Origin: Sporosarcina oncorhynchi
Lineage (GTDB): Bacteria > Bacillota > Bacilli > Bacillales_A > Planococcaceae
Length of the DNA: 64,000 bases
Assembly: GCF_033304615.1 (NCBI RefSeq)
Contig: NZ_CP129118.1
Location: 678,001-742,000, forward strand
Direction of reading: 5' to 3'
Shown here: piece by piece, positions 55,896 through 64,000 of the stretch
How the letters are laid out: every line of letters begins with the position of its first letter
Position numbering within the stretch: the first letter of the stretch is position 1
The notes under the pieces: model-generated
Databases searched by the model: none
Seen by the model: the letters and a program-made list of their open reading frames with translations, nothing else
Told to the model about the DNA's origin: nothing
Position numbers and translations under genes: made by a program

Positions 55896-56353
55896 CGTTC
55901 AACATGGCATGGGGTCCGCTCAACTTCGGCGGGCAACCGCTCAACTTCGGTGGAAACCGCTCAACTTCGGTCGAAAACCGCTCAACTTCAGTTGGAAACC
56001 GCTCAACCTCGGCAGGAATCCGCTCAACCTCGGTTGGAAACCGCTCAACCTCGGTTGGAAACCGCTCAACCTCGGTCGAAAACCGCTCAACCTCGGTGAA
56101 AACCGCTCAACCTCGGTGAAAACCGCTCAACCTCGGCAGGAATCCGCTCAACATAGGTCGAAAACCGCTCAACTTGGCCTGGAAACCGCTCAACCTCGAC
56201 TAGAAACCGCTCAACATGGCCAGAAACCGCTCAACCTCGGCCGAAATCCGCTCAACCTTGGCAGAAAACCGCTCAACCTCGGCCAGAAACCGCTCAACTT
56301 CGGTTGGAATCCGCTCAACTTTGGCCAGAAACCGCTCAACCAAAACAAACCTG
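55896..56353 (+). repeat. Family-B 20/21-bp array (B2, about 22 units)
   Basis: CGCTCAAC cores run from a degenerate one at 55896 through 56333 at steps of 20 or 21 bp, mostly 21. Spacers look like TTCGGNNGGAAAC or similar. Long open frames on the plus strand here (repeated NRSTSVG or LNLGRKP) are products of the 21-bp step and are not called as genes. Confidence 0.88.
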
Positions 56354-56371
56354 AGCCAGCTACTGCTATAA

Positions 56372-56411
56372 AACATAAAAAAACCAAGCCATTAAAAGCA
56401 TGGCTTGGTTT
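56372..56411 (-). terminator. Terminator of the DAACS symporter gene
   Basis: AAACCAAGCCAT/ATGGCTTGGTTT with T-run on the minus strand, close to the stop codon of the gene. Confidence 0.8.
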
Positions 56412-56417
56412 AGTAAC

Positions 56418-57668
56418 TTATTTAGCGAGAATCGATGTGCTTGGAAAGTCTTTTTTTTCTGTTTTATCGACGACGGCTGCGCCGACGATGTCGCCTACTA
56501 CGTTGGAGGCGGTTCCGCCCATGCCGATGATGGCGTCGACGCCTGCGATGAGGGCGACGATTTCAAGCGGCAGTCCGAACATGACGAGTACGGCAGATAA
56601 TGTAACGAGTCCGGCAGCGGGTACGCCTGCTGTTCCGATGGATAGGAGTGTACCGATTAGGACGATGACGAACAAGTCGGATGCGGACAGTTGCAAGCTC
56701 GTGATATTTGCCGCAAACACGATGGAAATCCCCATGCGTAATGCACCGCCGTCGGAGTTGAAGATGGCGCCGAGCGGGAGGGCGAAGTTTGCGGTTTTTT
56801 CCGAGATTCCTGCTTTTTTAGCCGATTTGATGGCAATTGGCAAAGATGCCAGACTGCTAGATGTGAAGAATGCAGTTGTCCAAGCTTCTTTCGTATTGCG
56901 GAAAAATGGCAGAACGGCGTTGCCGGAAAGTTTGAGAAAACCTGTGTAGACAACGAGCCATAAGATGGTGAGTCCCAAGTAGAAGACCCCTAAAAACGCA
57001 AGCAGTGATGTGAATGTGTCCCATCCTTGGCTGCCGAATGCGACGGCGCTGATGGCGAAGACGCCGATGGGGGCATACATAAGAATACCGCCTAGCAGTT
57101 TGAAGAACAGGTCGTTCAATGCAACGACGCCTCTATCTAGAAAATCTGCGTTTTGTTGCATTTTTTCGTCTTTTGAAAAGCGCATGGATGAGATCGTCAT
57201 ACCGATAATGATTGCTAAAAAGATAATGGCCATGAGGTCGCCGCTTGCAAAAGCTTGGAACAGATTGTCCGGCACCATTTGCAACAGGATATCCGCGAAT
57301 TGCGGTGTCTCTTTCGGTTCAACGGTTACGTCAGGCAATGTGAGATTTTTGCCTGGCTTGAAAAGGAGTGCCAGTCCGACGCCGATACCGACTGCAGCTG
57401 CAGTTGTGGCGGCGTAATAAAGAATCAGTTTCCAACCCATTTTCCCGAGTTGGGCAATGCTCATCTGGTCGACCGCTTTGACGACGGTCAGGAAAACGAC
57501 AGGAATTGCGACAAGGCTTAATAAATTGATGAGCAGAATGCCAAATGGTTTGAATAGTTGCATCTGTTCGCCGAAAATAAGTCCGGCTATAATACCAAGT
57601 CCAAAACCGACTGTCATTTTGAGGGCAAACGGTGTGTCACGGTATCTTTTCCAAATTGTATGTATCAT
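56418..57668 (-). CDS. DAACS-family dicarboxylate/amino acid:cation symporter (GltP/DctA-like)
   Basis: Sodium- or proton-coupled carrier for glutamate, aspartate or C4-dicarboxylates, 416 residues. Family signs: eight helices, the Ser/Ala-rich HP1 region (SSSLASLPIAIKSAKKAG near 268-285), NSDGGALRMGISIVFAAN near 305-322 and the HP2 region with GTAGVPAAGLVTLSAVL near 345-360. No partner genes are near. The exact substrate is uncertain. Confidence 0.92.
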   Translation of the reverse strand: MIHTIWKRYRDTPFALKMTVGFGLGIIAGLIFGEQMQLFKPFGILLINLLSLVAIPVVFLTVVKAVDQMSIAQLGKMGWKLILYYAATTAAAVGIGVGLALLFKPGKNLTLPDVTVEPKETPQFADILLQMVPDNLFQAFASGDLMAIIFLAIIIGMTISSMRFSKDEKMQQNADFLDRGVVALNDLFFKLLGGILMYAPIGVFAISAVAFGSQGWDTFTSLLAFLGVFYLGLTILWLVVYTGFLKLSGNAVLPFFRNTKEAWTTAFFTSSSLASLPIAIKSAKKAGISEKTANFALPLGAIFNSDGGALRMGISIVFAANITSLQLSASDLFVIVLIGTLLSIGTAGVPAAGLVTLSAVLVMFGLPLEIVALIAGVDAIIGMGGTASNVVGDIVGAAVVDKTEKKDFPSTSILAK

Positions 57669-57955
57669 TGATTCACCTATTTCTAGTTAGTTTGCATATG
57701 CCTTAGTTAGTATAGTTTATACAACGTTAGACATTCTACTATCTTGCCTAGGCAACAAGGGGTTGAGAGGCTATCGATTGCTTGCAACTATATGTTGACG
57801 AACTGTTGGAATTAATTCGTGAATCTGACGATATGCGCGGCTTGGAAACGTGATTTAACTACTTCCTATGCCGCGATTCCAAAAAAGCACGAAGAAATGC
57901 AATGGGAATTATGCTAAGATGGAATGAGTTTTCTGAAGTAAAGGAGTTTGCCGTT

Positions 57956-59137
57956 TTGAATTTACGTACATATATTAATCATCATCGGTTTTGGGTATTG
58001 GTTTTAATCGTTTCGATTTCAGGATTTTCACAGGGGATGTTGCTGCCGCTCATTTCGACAATTTTTGAGCGGGATGGCGTATCAAGTTCGTTGAATGGAT
58101 TGAATGCGACGGCATTGTATATTGGGACGTTGCTTGTTTCGCCGTTCATGGAGGCGCCTCTGCGGCGGTTCGGGTATAAGCCGACGATTATCGCAGGTGG
58201 TATTTTTGTTATTGCGGCACTGTTGTCGTTTCCGTTATGGAAAAGTATCGTCTTTTGGTTTGTGCTTCGACTGCTAATCGGAATCGGTGATCACGCGCTG
58301 CATTTCTCGACGCAGACATGGGTGACGAGCACGTCGTCAAAGGAGCGACTCGGGAGGAATATCTCTATTTACGGGCTGTCTGTCGGGGTCGGTTTTGCTG
58401 TCGGACCGATGTTTGTGCCGCTTGTCGATATATATGAAGGGTTGCCGTTCATCGTTTCCGCGTGTCTCAGTTTCCTTGCGTGGTCGCTTGTCTTCATGCT
58501 CGACAATGATCATCCTGAGGTGATGGTCGGTGAGCTATCGCAAGGCAGTTTTCTGAAGCGGTTTAAGGCGACATTCATCGTAGCGTGGATTGCCTTTCTC
58601 GGCCCTTTCGGCTATGGATTCCTTGAGTCATCACTGAATTCGATGTTCCCGGTGTATGCACTTCGAATCGGTATTCCGCTAGGCATGGTCTCGTTAATAA
58701 TTCCTGCGTTTGCGGTCGGTGGTATCATCTCACAAATTCCGCTCGGTATACTGTCGGATAAGGTTGGCAGAAAACCAATTATGTTGCTGACGCTTGGTGG
58801 GTCAAGCCTAGCATTTGCTGGCGCAGCGCTAATGGGTGCCAATGCAGTTGGAATTCTAGTCATGTTTTTCATCGGGGGACTGTTTGCTGGTTCGATTTTC
58901 TCACTCGGTATTTCATACATGTCCGATTTGACGCCGAAATCACTGTTGCCGACGGGGAATCTTATGTGCGGCATCTTTTTTAGTATCGGTAGTTTGACAG
59001 GTCCGATTCTTGGCGGCTATTTCCTTGAAGTGCAACAAGGATTCAGCTATTTGTTTTTGTTTGCTTTATTCCTCGGAACGTTGTTTGTCGCCACTTTGGT
59101 CGGACGGACACCAAAAACGAAGGAATTAGCAGGTTGA
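57956..59137 (+). CDS. MFS transporter
   Basis: 393-residue, 12-helix major facilitator protein. Features: GMLLPLISTIFERDGVSS near 25-42, loop 2-3 basic motif EAPLRRFGYKP near 67-77, and GILSDKVGRKPIMLL near 260-275. Likely drug- or metabolite exporter; substrate unknown. The start is set at TTG 57956, preceded by AAAGGAG; ATG 57911 and 57902 would add 15-18 residues without a good ribosome site. The 287-base gap upstream holds no gene. Confidence 0.82.
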   Translation: MNLRTYINHHRFWVLVLIVSISGFSQGMLLPLISTIFERDGVSSSLNGLNATALYIGTLLVSPFMEAPLRRFGYKPTIIAGGIFVIAALLSFPLWKSIVFWFVLRLLIGIGDHALHFSTQTWVTSTSSKERLGRNISIYGLSVGVGFAVGPMFVPLVDIYEGLPFIVSACLSFLAWSLVFMLDNDHPEVMVGELSQGSFLKRFKATFIVAWIAFLGPFGYGFLESSLNSMFPVYALRIGIPLGMVSLIIPAFAVGGIISQIPLGILSDKVGRKPIMLLTLGGSSLAFAGAALMGANAVGILVMFFIGGLFAGSIFSLGISYMSDLTPKSLLPTGNLMCGIFFSIGSLTGPILGGYFLEVQQGFSYLFLFALFLGTLFVATLVGRTPKTKELAG

Positions 59138-59210
59138 TAAAATCGTTTTTCATCCAACAAGAATGGAAATCTCTGAAACGAGCATAGTACGCTCGAGGAG
59201 GTGAAAGTTC

Positions 59211-59426
59211 GTGGGGAATAAAAACAACAATAAAACGATGAATGAACGGACGCATAATCCATTTGATACGTATCAAAACAAGGACAAAGATGCGAGCAAC
59301 AGCAATAATAACAATCCCGATGATAATCGGAATGAAGAGTTTTCGGAAGAATTCGATGCAAAAGTAAAAAACAAGAACAACAAAACAAATCACGACAAAA
59401 GCCAGACGTCCAACCGGAAAAAATAA
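59211..59426 (+). CDS. Small Asn-rich hydrophilic protein
   Basis: 71-residue, very hydrophilic protein rich in Asn, Lys and Asp, GTG start with GAGGAGGTG ribosome site, and a strong terminator after it. No known domain. Its composition is like small spore-associated or disordered Bacillales proteins, but I cannot assign a family. The strong signals favour a real gene. Confidence 0.6.
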   Translation: MGNKNNNKTMNERTHNPFDTYQNKDKDASNSNNNNPDDNRNEEFSEEFDAKVKNKNNKTNHDKSQTSNRKK

Positions 59427-59430
59427 ATTG

Positions 59431-59466
59431 CACCGCCAACCGTATAAATCGGCTGGCGGTTTTTTA
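59431..59466 (+). terminator. Terminator of the small Asn-rich gene
   Basis: ACCGCCAACC/GGCTGGCGGT with T-run. Confidence 0.8.
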
Positions 59467-59746
59467 AATCGATTCGGCAGAGTGTCCCTATCTTCTGCAA
59501 GTGATGGGAAGAATACTAGAAAAACATTTCAATTAGGGGGAGTTCAAACTTTCTGCTCATTCAAGTTAAGCTTCGGACGTAAAAAAAGATAATTGGTCAA
59601 AAGCACTTGGTGCGATTCAGTGATACTGAGGTAGTGGGAGTTGTCCCGCAGCAATCATTATTCGCGGATAGGAAATGGTCCAAAGATGATCCCATGTCGC
59701 GCGTAGTGCCTTTTCAAATTAATCTTTTTATAGATTGAATAATCGC
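59467..59746. other. Intergenic stretch, nothing identified
   Basis: 280 bases between a terminator and the C3 array. No gene, hairpin or promoter stands out. Confidence 0.4.
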
Positions 59747-60333
59747 GCGCCCGTAAATCATAATCATGCGCTCGTAAACGACTCGCCCGCGCCCGTAAAC
59801 CGTAATCATGCGCTCATAAACGGCTCGCCCTCGCCCGTAAACCATAATCATGTGCTCGTAAACGGCTTGCTCGCGCCCGTAAACCATAATCATGTGCTCA
59901 TAAACGGCTCGCCCGCGCCCGTAAACCGTAATCGCGCGCCCATAAACGGCTTTCTCGCGCTCGTAAACCATAATCATGCGCTCGTAACGGCTCGCCCGCG
60001 CCCGTAAACCATAATCATGCGCCAGTAAAAGACTTGTCCGCGCCCGTAAACCGTAATCGCGCGCCCATAAACGACTTACCCGCGCCCGTAAACCATAATC
60101 ATGCGCTCGTAAACGGCTTGCCCGCGCCCGTAAACCATAATCATGCGCTCGTAAACGGCTTGCTCGCGCTCGTAAACCATAATCGCGCGCCCATAAACGA
60201 CTTACCCGCGCCCGTAAACCATAATCATGCGCTCGTAAACGGCTTGCTCGCGCTCGTAAACCACTCGCCCGCGCCCGTAAACCACTCGCCTGCGCTCGTA
60301 AACCACTCACCCGCGCCCGTAAACGATCTAATC
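59747..60333 (+). repeat. Family-C 21-bp array (C3, 28 units)
   Basis: Units of 21 bp (one 20-bp step at 59978-59998) from 59747 to 60313. Cores GCGCCCGTAAACC and GCGCTCGTAAACG alternate, and spacers ATAATCAT and GGCTTGCTC recur, so a 42-bp higher-order unit is evident here. It ends 107 bp before the catalase-like start. Frames of 7-residue repeats on both strands are by-products. Confidence 0.9.
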
Positions 60334-60439
60334 GCAAATGATTAAAACGGTTCTCTTCCTATTTAACGTGTGTTTGGGATACCAAGCGATTGGGGTATCT
60401 TCCTTATATAGAAGATTAGAGAAGAAAGCGGTGAGTTCG

Positions 60440-61357
60440 ATGACAATTGAAAGCGATAAAGACATCACCCCTGTTGTGGCGGTCGATACAATTGAAAATC
60501 TGGCAGGTGAATTTCCTGGATTCAGAAGAGCGCATGCGAAAGGGATTGCGTTTGATGCAACGTTTGTGCCAAACGGAGAGCTTGCTGACTATACGACAGC
60601 AGATCATCTGCAAACAAAGAGCGTTCCTGCAATCGTGCGTTTTTCGCATAGTTCACCACGTCCTGAATTGAATGAAGCGCTTATGCCGATTAAAGGGATG
60701 GCGGTCAGGTTTGAGTTGCCGGGGGATAAATACACCAATTTAACGATGGCAAATATTCCTGTATTCATTACGAAAACACCTGAAGACTTTATCCGACTGC
60801 TGCAAATGATGTCGAAAGAGTCGCCCCTTACAGTAATGGAGAGACTTGAAGTATTCAGAAAATCGCCGGAGTTTTCGACAGTACCCGATTTGCTGAAATC
60901 ACTAAAGCCGGTATCAAGTTTTGCCGAAGAGACTTTCCATGCATTGCATACGTATTACTTGGTGGATAGCCATTGCGATAAGCATCCGGTTCGTTTCAGA
61001 TGGATACCGGTCGATGCGATTGATGAGCAGAATGACACTTCATCGAAAAAAGATTTAGAATCCGAAATCTTACATAGATTGCAGCGCGGGACTGTCCAGT
61101 TTCGACTCGTTGTTCAATTCGCAGAGCCTGGAGATGAACTCAATGACTCCAGCGTGAAATGGCCGAAAGAGCGGAAATTGGTGGAAGCAGGTATTCTAAC
61201 AATCAATGAAATGCGTCAAGATTCCGCAGAAAACATCATCTTCGATCCGACAGCCATAGTAGACGGAGTCGAATGTTCAGATGATCCGGTGTTGCTTTTT
61301 CGTTCACCCGCTTATTTAGAATCTGCAAAAAGGCGTCAAGCGGAACGCGGGCTATAA
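60440..61357 (+). CDS. Catalase-related peroxidase (SrpA/mini-catalase type)
   Basis: 305-residue heme protein of the catalase superfamily, smaller than classical catalases. Active-site histidine is in FRRAHAKGIAFDATF near residue 28; VRFSHSSP near 60 and the proximal heme ligand Tyr in FRSPAY near 290 are present. It is probably a peroxidase using organic substrates. ATG 60440 is used; GTG 60431 is possible, and an upstream ATG at 60338 would add 34 residues next to the repeat array. It is just upstream of a Fur-controlled heme-binding locus. Confidence 0.83.
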   Translation: MTIESDKDITPVVAVDTIENLAGEFPGFRRAHAKGIAFDATFVPNGELADYTTADHLQTKSVPAIVRFSHSSPRPELNEALMPIKGMAVRFELPGDKYTNLTMANIPVFITKTPEDFIRLLQMMSKESPLTVMERLEVFRKSPEFSTVPDLLKSLKPVSSFAEETFHALHTYYLVDSHCDKHPVRFRWIPVDAIDEQNDTSSKKDLESEILHRLQRGTVQFRLVVQFAEPGDELNDSSVKWPKERKLVEAGILTINEMRQDSAENIIFDPTAIVDGVECSDDPVLLFRSPAYLESAKRRQAERGL

Positions 61358-61378
61358 TGGACTAAACGATACGATTAG

Positions 61379-61424
61379 AAAAAGCAGAAGAATGGGTTAT
61401 GCGCCGCGTTCTTCTGTGTTTTTC
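61379..61424 (+). terminator. Terminator of the mini-catalase gene
   Basis: AAAAAGCAGAAGAA/TTCTTCTGTGTTTTT imperfect hairpin, 22 bases past the stop codon. Confidence 0.65.
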
Positions 61425-61550
61425 TGTTTTTAGAATGCATCAAATGTCATGTTTTGCATCGTAAAGCCACATCTTTATGAACAATTTGTGACTACTTCGC
61501 TTATTGCTTTTAAAATAGGATTCTATCGGGTATTATAGAGGAGGATTAAT

Positions 61551-61565
61551 TGATAATCGTTCTCA
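61551..61565. promoter_or_regulatory. Fur box upstream of the NEAT locus
   Basis: TGATAATCGTTCTCA matches 12 of 14 positions of the 7-1-7 Fur consensus TGATAATNATTATCA. A TATTAT -10 candidate is at 61531-61536. Iron-replete repression by Fur is predicted. Confidence 0.75.
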
Positions 61566-61613
61566 CTTGTTAGGTTATTGAAATTGATTCTGCATTCAAG
61601 GAGGTCTGTGGGA

Positions 61614-62219
61614 ATGATAAAAAAGTGGTTGCCGGTTATATGGTGTACAGCTTTCATCATAGGCTTAACGGGTTTGCATTATTCGTCTACAGCTTTTGCC
61701 GAAAACTTAGCTGACGGTGTGTATACAGTCGATTATGAACTGTTGCAAGGAGATCGCGATTCGGTATCGATTGCGAATGACTATTTTGCAAAGCCGGCTT
61801 TGCTGAAAGTCAAAGGCGACAAACGCTATATGCAGATGACTGTGAACCATAGTGAATGGGTGAAAGAGTTACAGGCTCCTACTGGTGATCAGTTCAAAGA
61901 TGTTGACGTCGTCGGTGAAGATGAAGAAGCAGATACACGTACCGTCCAGTTTGAATTGGAAAACGGAGCAATGGAAGCATTTCCAATGAAAATGCACGTC
62001 TCCATCGAAGAAATGGAACCGGTATATGATCATGCATATACAGTCCGTATTAATGTCGACTTGGATTCTGCCACTTCTGATGAAGCAGGGTGGATCGAGT
62101 CATCCTCTACAGGTTTTACAGGCACTACCCTATTATACATAGTGATTGCAGTGGTCGCGGCTGCACTCATTGTCGCAGTTGTCAGATTGACGCGATCAAA
62201 GAAAAAGAATCGAAATTAA
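61614..62219 (+). CDS. Membrane-anchored NEAT-domain heme-binding protein
   Basis: 201-residue exported protein: signal peptide (WLPVIWCTAFIIGLTG, FAE), a NEAT domain at about 28-155, and a C-terminal TM helix with basic tail (RLTRSKKKNRN). The NEAT domain shows DYFAKPALLKVKG and the heme-pocket YDHAY (YxxxY), so it should bind heme. No sorting motif is present, so a membrane location replaces the IsdC-like wall anchor. ATG 61614 follows AAGGAGGT. Fur box 61551 controls the operon, with the next gene 16 bp downstream. Confidence 0.88.
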   Translation: MIKKWLPVIWCTAFIIGLTGLHYSSTAFAENLADGVYTVDYELLQGDRDSVSIANDYFAKPALLKVKGDKRYMQMTVNHSEWVKELQAPTGDQFKDVDVVGEDEEADTRTVQFELENGAMEAFPMKMHVSIEEMEPVYDHAYTVRINVDLDSATSDEAGWIESSSTGFTGTTLLYIVIAVVAAALIVAVVRLTRSKKKNRN

Positions 62220-62234
62220 AAGGAGAATAGACGA

Positions 62235-63743
62235 ATGAAGAAAAATCTTATCGTATTTTTAACGGCAATTCTATTAGTCTTTACAGCAGTTCCAGCAATG
62301 CCTTCATCAGCAGCTGAAGCGGGTGCGCAAAAAGAGCATTCTTATGAGCTTCCATTTAAAGTGATGAAACAAGATGAAGATAAAGTTTCAACAGCTGGCG
62401 ATTTTGTGAAAAGCCCGCTGACAGTGAAAGTGGAAGAAGGCAAGGCGTTCGCTTATGTCACGCTTCTTCAAAGCAAGTATTGGCAGTCGTTGAAAGTGCA
62501 AGACGGCAAGGAATTCGTTGATACAACAGTAGTCAGCGATGAGAATGATGAAAGAGTTGTCAAGTTCGAATTGAAAGATTACAAGAAACCTGTGAACGTG
62601 CAAGCGCATATCATCGTCACTGGCGTACCAGGACTTGGCGTCTATGACAAAACATATGACCTTCGTTTCGTCATCGACAGCAGCAATGTTCCGACTGAAA
62701 AGCCGGAAGTTGAAAAACCAGAAACTGAAAAGCCTGAAACAGAGAAACCAGAAACGCCTGAAGTTTCTGTGAAAGATGGCGAGTACACGATCGGTTACAA
62801 AGTATTGCATGAAACAGAAGAGAAAGAGTCACAAATGTTAAGATATATGGAAACACCAGCAATGGTATCTGTCAAGGATGGCAAGAAAATTGTTTCAGTA
62901 AAGTTGACGAATAATGAACAGATCACGGAAGTTCAAGTGAAGGAAGACGGCGAATTTGTTGACGCGACTGTGGTCAGCGTTGATGAAGCAACAAACAGTC
63001 GCATCGTTTCATTTGAAGTAGCTGATTTTGCAACAACTGTTGACATGAGTTTCACAGTATTTGTTGCGGCAATGAACCACACAGGTCACTACAAAGCGCG
63101 TCTTGTTCTTGACCAAGACAGCATGAAGCTTGAAGGCACTGAAGAAGAACCAACTGAAGAACCTGAAGAAGAAATTGAAGTTCCAGTCACATTCAAAGAT
63201 ATTGACAAGACTTGGGCGAAGCCATATATCGAAGCACTTGCTTCTAAAGGAATCGTTAAAGGAAAAACTGCAGATACATTCGTACCGAACGATAAAATGA
63301 CTAGAGGCCAATTCGCATTAGTGATCGCACGCGCGTTGGATCTTCCAAAGCAAGATGCAGAGGGTACTTTCTCTGATGTAACGAAAGAAATGACGAATCT
63401 TGTACAAGAAGTTGAAGCTGCAAACCGTGCAGGTATTATCAACGGTGACAATGGCAAGTTCAATCCGAACGCAGAAATCACTCGTCAACAAATGGCGACG
63501 ATGATCATCCGCGCAATCGAATATAAAGATGCATCTGTTCTAGAGAACGTAAAATCGGATATCGTTTTTGCTGATGAAGCTCATATCAATGACTATGCAA
63601 AGTCTTCTGTAGCAATGGCTGCAGGGCTTGGAATCATCGACGGCAATGATGTCAAAGGCAAGAAGATGTTCGAACCGAAAATGGGCGCGACTCGTGCGCA
63701 CGCGGTGAAGATGGTTTACAACATGCTTGAAGCAATTAAATAA
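62235..63743 (+). CDS. Two-NEAT, three-SLH surface heme-binding protein
   Basis: 502-residue protein: signal peptide (1-27), NEAT1 (about 32-155, with YDKTY), PEKPE-type linker (about 158-175), NEAT2 (about 178-305) and three SLH domains (about 322-502) that attach to the wall polymer. NEAT2 has HTGHY at the place of YxxxY, so its first heme-pocket tyrosine is replaced by histidine. Likely function: capture of heme at the surface and transfer to the membrane NEAT protein. AAAGGAG precedes the ATG. A third NEAT gene follows. Confidence 0.9.
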   Translation: MKKNLIVFLTAILLVFTAVPAMPSSAAEAGAQKEHSYELPFKVMKQDEDKVSTAGDFVKSPLTVKVEEGKAFAYVTLLQSKYWQSLKVQDGKEFVDTTVVSDENDERVVKFELKDYKKPVNVQAHIIVTGVPGLGVYDKTYDLRFVIDSSNVPTEKPEVEKPETEKPETEKPETPEVSVKDGEYTIGYKVLHETEEKESQMLRYMETPAMVSVKDGKKIVSVKLTNNEQITEVQVKEDGEFVDATVVSVDEATNSRIVSFEVADFATTVDMSFTVFVAAMNHTGHYKARLVLDQDSMKLEGTEEEPTEEPEEEIEVPVTFKDIDKTWAKPYIEALASKGIVKGKTADTFVPNDKMTRGQFALVIARALDLPKQDAEGTFSDVTKEMTNLVQEVEAANRAGIINGDNGKFNPNAEITRQQMATMIIRAIEYKDASVLENVKSDIVFADEAHINDYAKSSVAMAAGLGIIDGNDVKGKKMFEPKMGATRAHAVKMVYNMLEAIK

Positions 63744-63758
63744 TTATACACTCCATTG

Positions 63759-63790
63759 CCGGCGTCGCTAACTCTAGTGACAGCCGGCGT
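63759..63790 (+). other. Intercistronic hairpin
   Basis: GCCGGCG-type arms (GCCGGCGTC/GACAGCCGGC) form a strong hairpin without a T-run between the second and third NEAT genes. It may stabilise or attenuate the transcript. Confidence 0.5.
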
Positions 63791-63818
63791 TGTGTGTATA
63801 TGACTAAAGGAGTTTACG

Positions 63819-64000
63819 ATGAATACGAAAAAACTTTTTTCGATGATGATCGCATTCTTGCTTGCGTTTTCCATTACAGCTACAATGCCGATGAATGCTT
63901 CCGCTGCAACAACATTTGCGGATGGGGATTATACAATTCCGTTCACGGTGCTTAAAGATAAAGGCAATGAACAATCAACGACAGCAGAATATATGGTGAG
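63819..64000 (+). CDS. NEAT-domain protein, 5' part only
   Basis: The first 60 or so codons of a third gene in the heme locus; the sequence ends inside it. A signal peptide (MIAFLLAFSITATMPM, ASA) is followed by the start of a NEAT domain (FADGDYTIPFTVLKDKG), similar to the other two. AAAGGAG lies 8 bases upstream of ATG. Confidence 0.85.
   Translation, partial: MNTKKLFSMMIAFLLAFSITATMPMNASAATTFADGDYTIPFTVLKDKGNEQSTTAEYMV

Noticed and set aside
55769..56949. Long open frames encoding NRSTSVG or LNLGRKP repeats
   Set aside because: They are generated by the 21-bp step of the C2/B2 arrays (seven codons) and lack a ribosome binding site; the 3' part overlaps the real symporter gene in antisense.
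59714..60345. Open frames on both strands with seven-residue repeats (RARASGL, APVNHNH)
   Set aside because: By-product of array C3. Both strands are open because of periodic composition; family A, with the same architecture, has a 20-bp step and cannot be coding.

Overview
The window looks like a chromosomal segment of a low-to-moderate GC, Gram-positive, endospore-former-type member of the Bacillales, most probably Planococcaceae (Sporosarcina-like). This is inferred from strong GGAGG ribosome binding sites with many TTG/GTG starts, sigma-A promoters, a CcpA cre site, a GlpP-antiterminated glycerol regulon, SLH- and sortase-anchored surface proteins, and preQ1-I and cobalamin riboswitches. 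No rRNA, tRNA, prophage, transposase or CRISPR array was seen.

Layout. 0-7 kb: a Ktr-type K+ channel subunit, then a divergent amino-acid/opine module (RpiR-type regulator and opine dehydrogenase on the minus strand; ornithine cyclodeaminase and a GltS-type symporter on the plus strand). 7.1-7.9 kb: an adenosylcobalamin riboswitch with a terminator, in front of one 73-codon gene of unknown function. 8-11 kb: a membrane protein of unknown function and a MATE exporter among repeat arrays. 11-22 kb: two scavenging modules (YfcC transporter/M20 amidohydrolase/dipeptide epimerase with a LysR gene; a second GltS paralogue/AbgB-like M20 hydrolase/nucleotide-sensor-like regulator) separated by ribokinase. 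23-30 kb: the glycerol regulon (glpP, glpK, glpD), in which a membrane-bound alpha/beta hydrolase occupies the usual place of glpF. 30-35.6 kb: a gamma-glutamyltranspeptidase-like enzyme, an RRNPP-type HTH-TPR regulator directly followed by a 44-codon secreted-peptide gene (a candidate quorum-sensing pair), and a preQ1-controlled queF-transporter operon. 36-43 kb: an SLH protein, a DUF4385 protein, an archaeo-eukaryotic primase/helicase fusion bracketed by direct repeats, and a chemoreceptor. 43-50 kb: a secreted protein, LPQTG wall protein and sortase operon, and an ABC-2-like permease pair with a lipoprotein. 50-60 kb: small secreted proteins and lipoproteins, a cysteine-desulfurase-like enzyme, a DctA/GltP symporter, an MFS transporter and large repeat arrays. 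60.4-64 kb: a mini-catalase and a Fur-controlled NEAT-domain heme-binding locus that runs off the window.

The most unusual structure is non-coding. Four sequence-unrelated families of short cores (A TGGACTTTT, B CCGCTCAAC, C GCGCYCGTAAA, D GYAACRCAAT) form intergenic arrays in which a core of about 10 bp recurs every 20 or 21 bp, that is, every two helical turns. Family A occurs at five loci, each with six units at a 20-bp step; C is exactly 21 bp with one 20-bp exception; D is exactly 21 bp; B mixes 20 and 21 bp. These arrays generate long spurious reading frames and appear to be phased arrays of protein- or RNA-recognition sites.

Taken together, the genes describe a heterotroph that scavenges amino-acid derivatives, peptides, glycerol (perhaps released from glycerides) and heme, presents anchored surface proteins, and probably uses a peptide pheromone.
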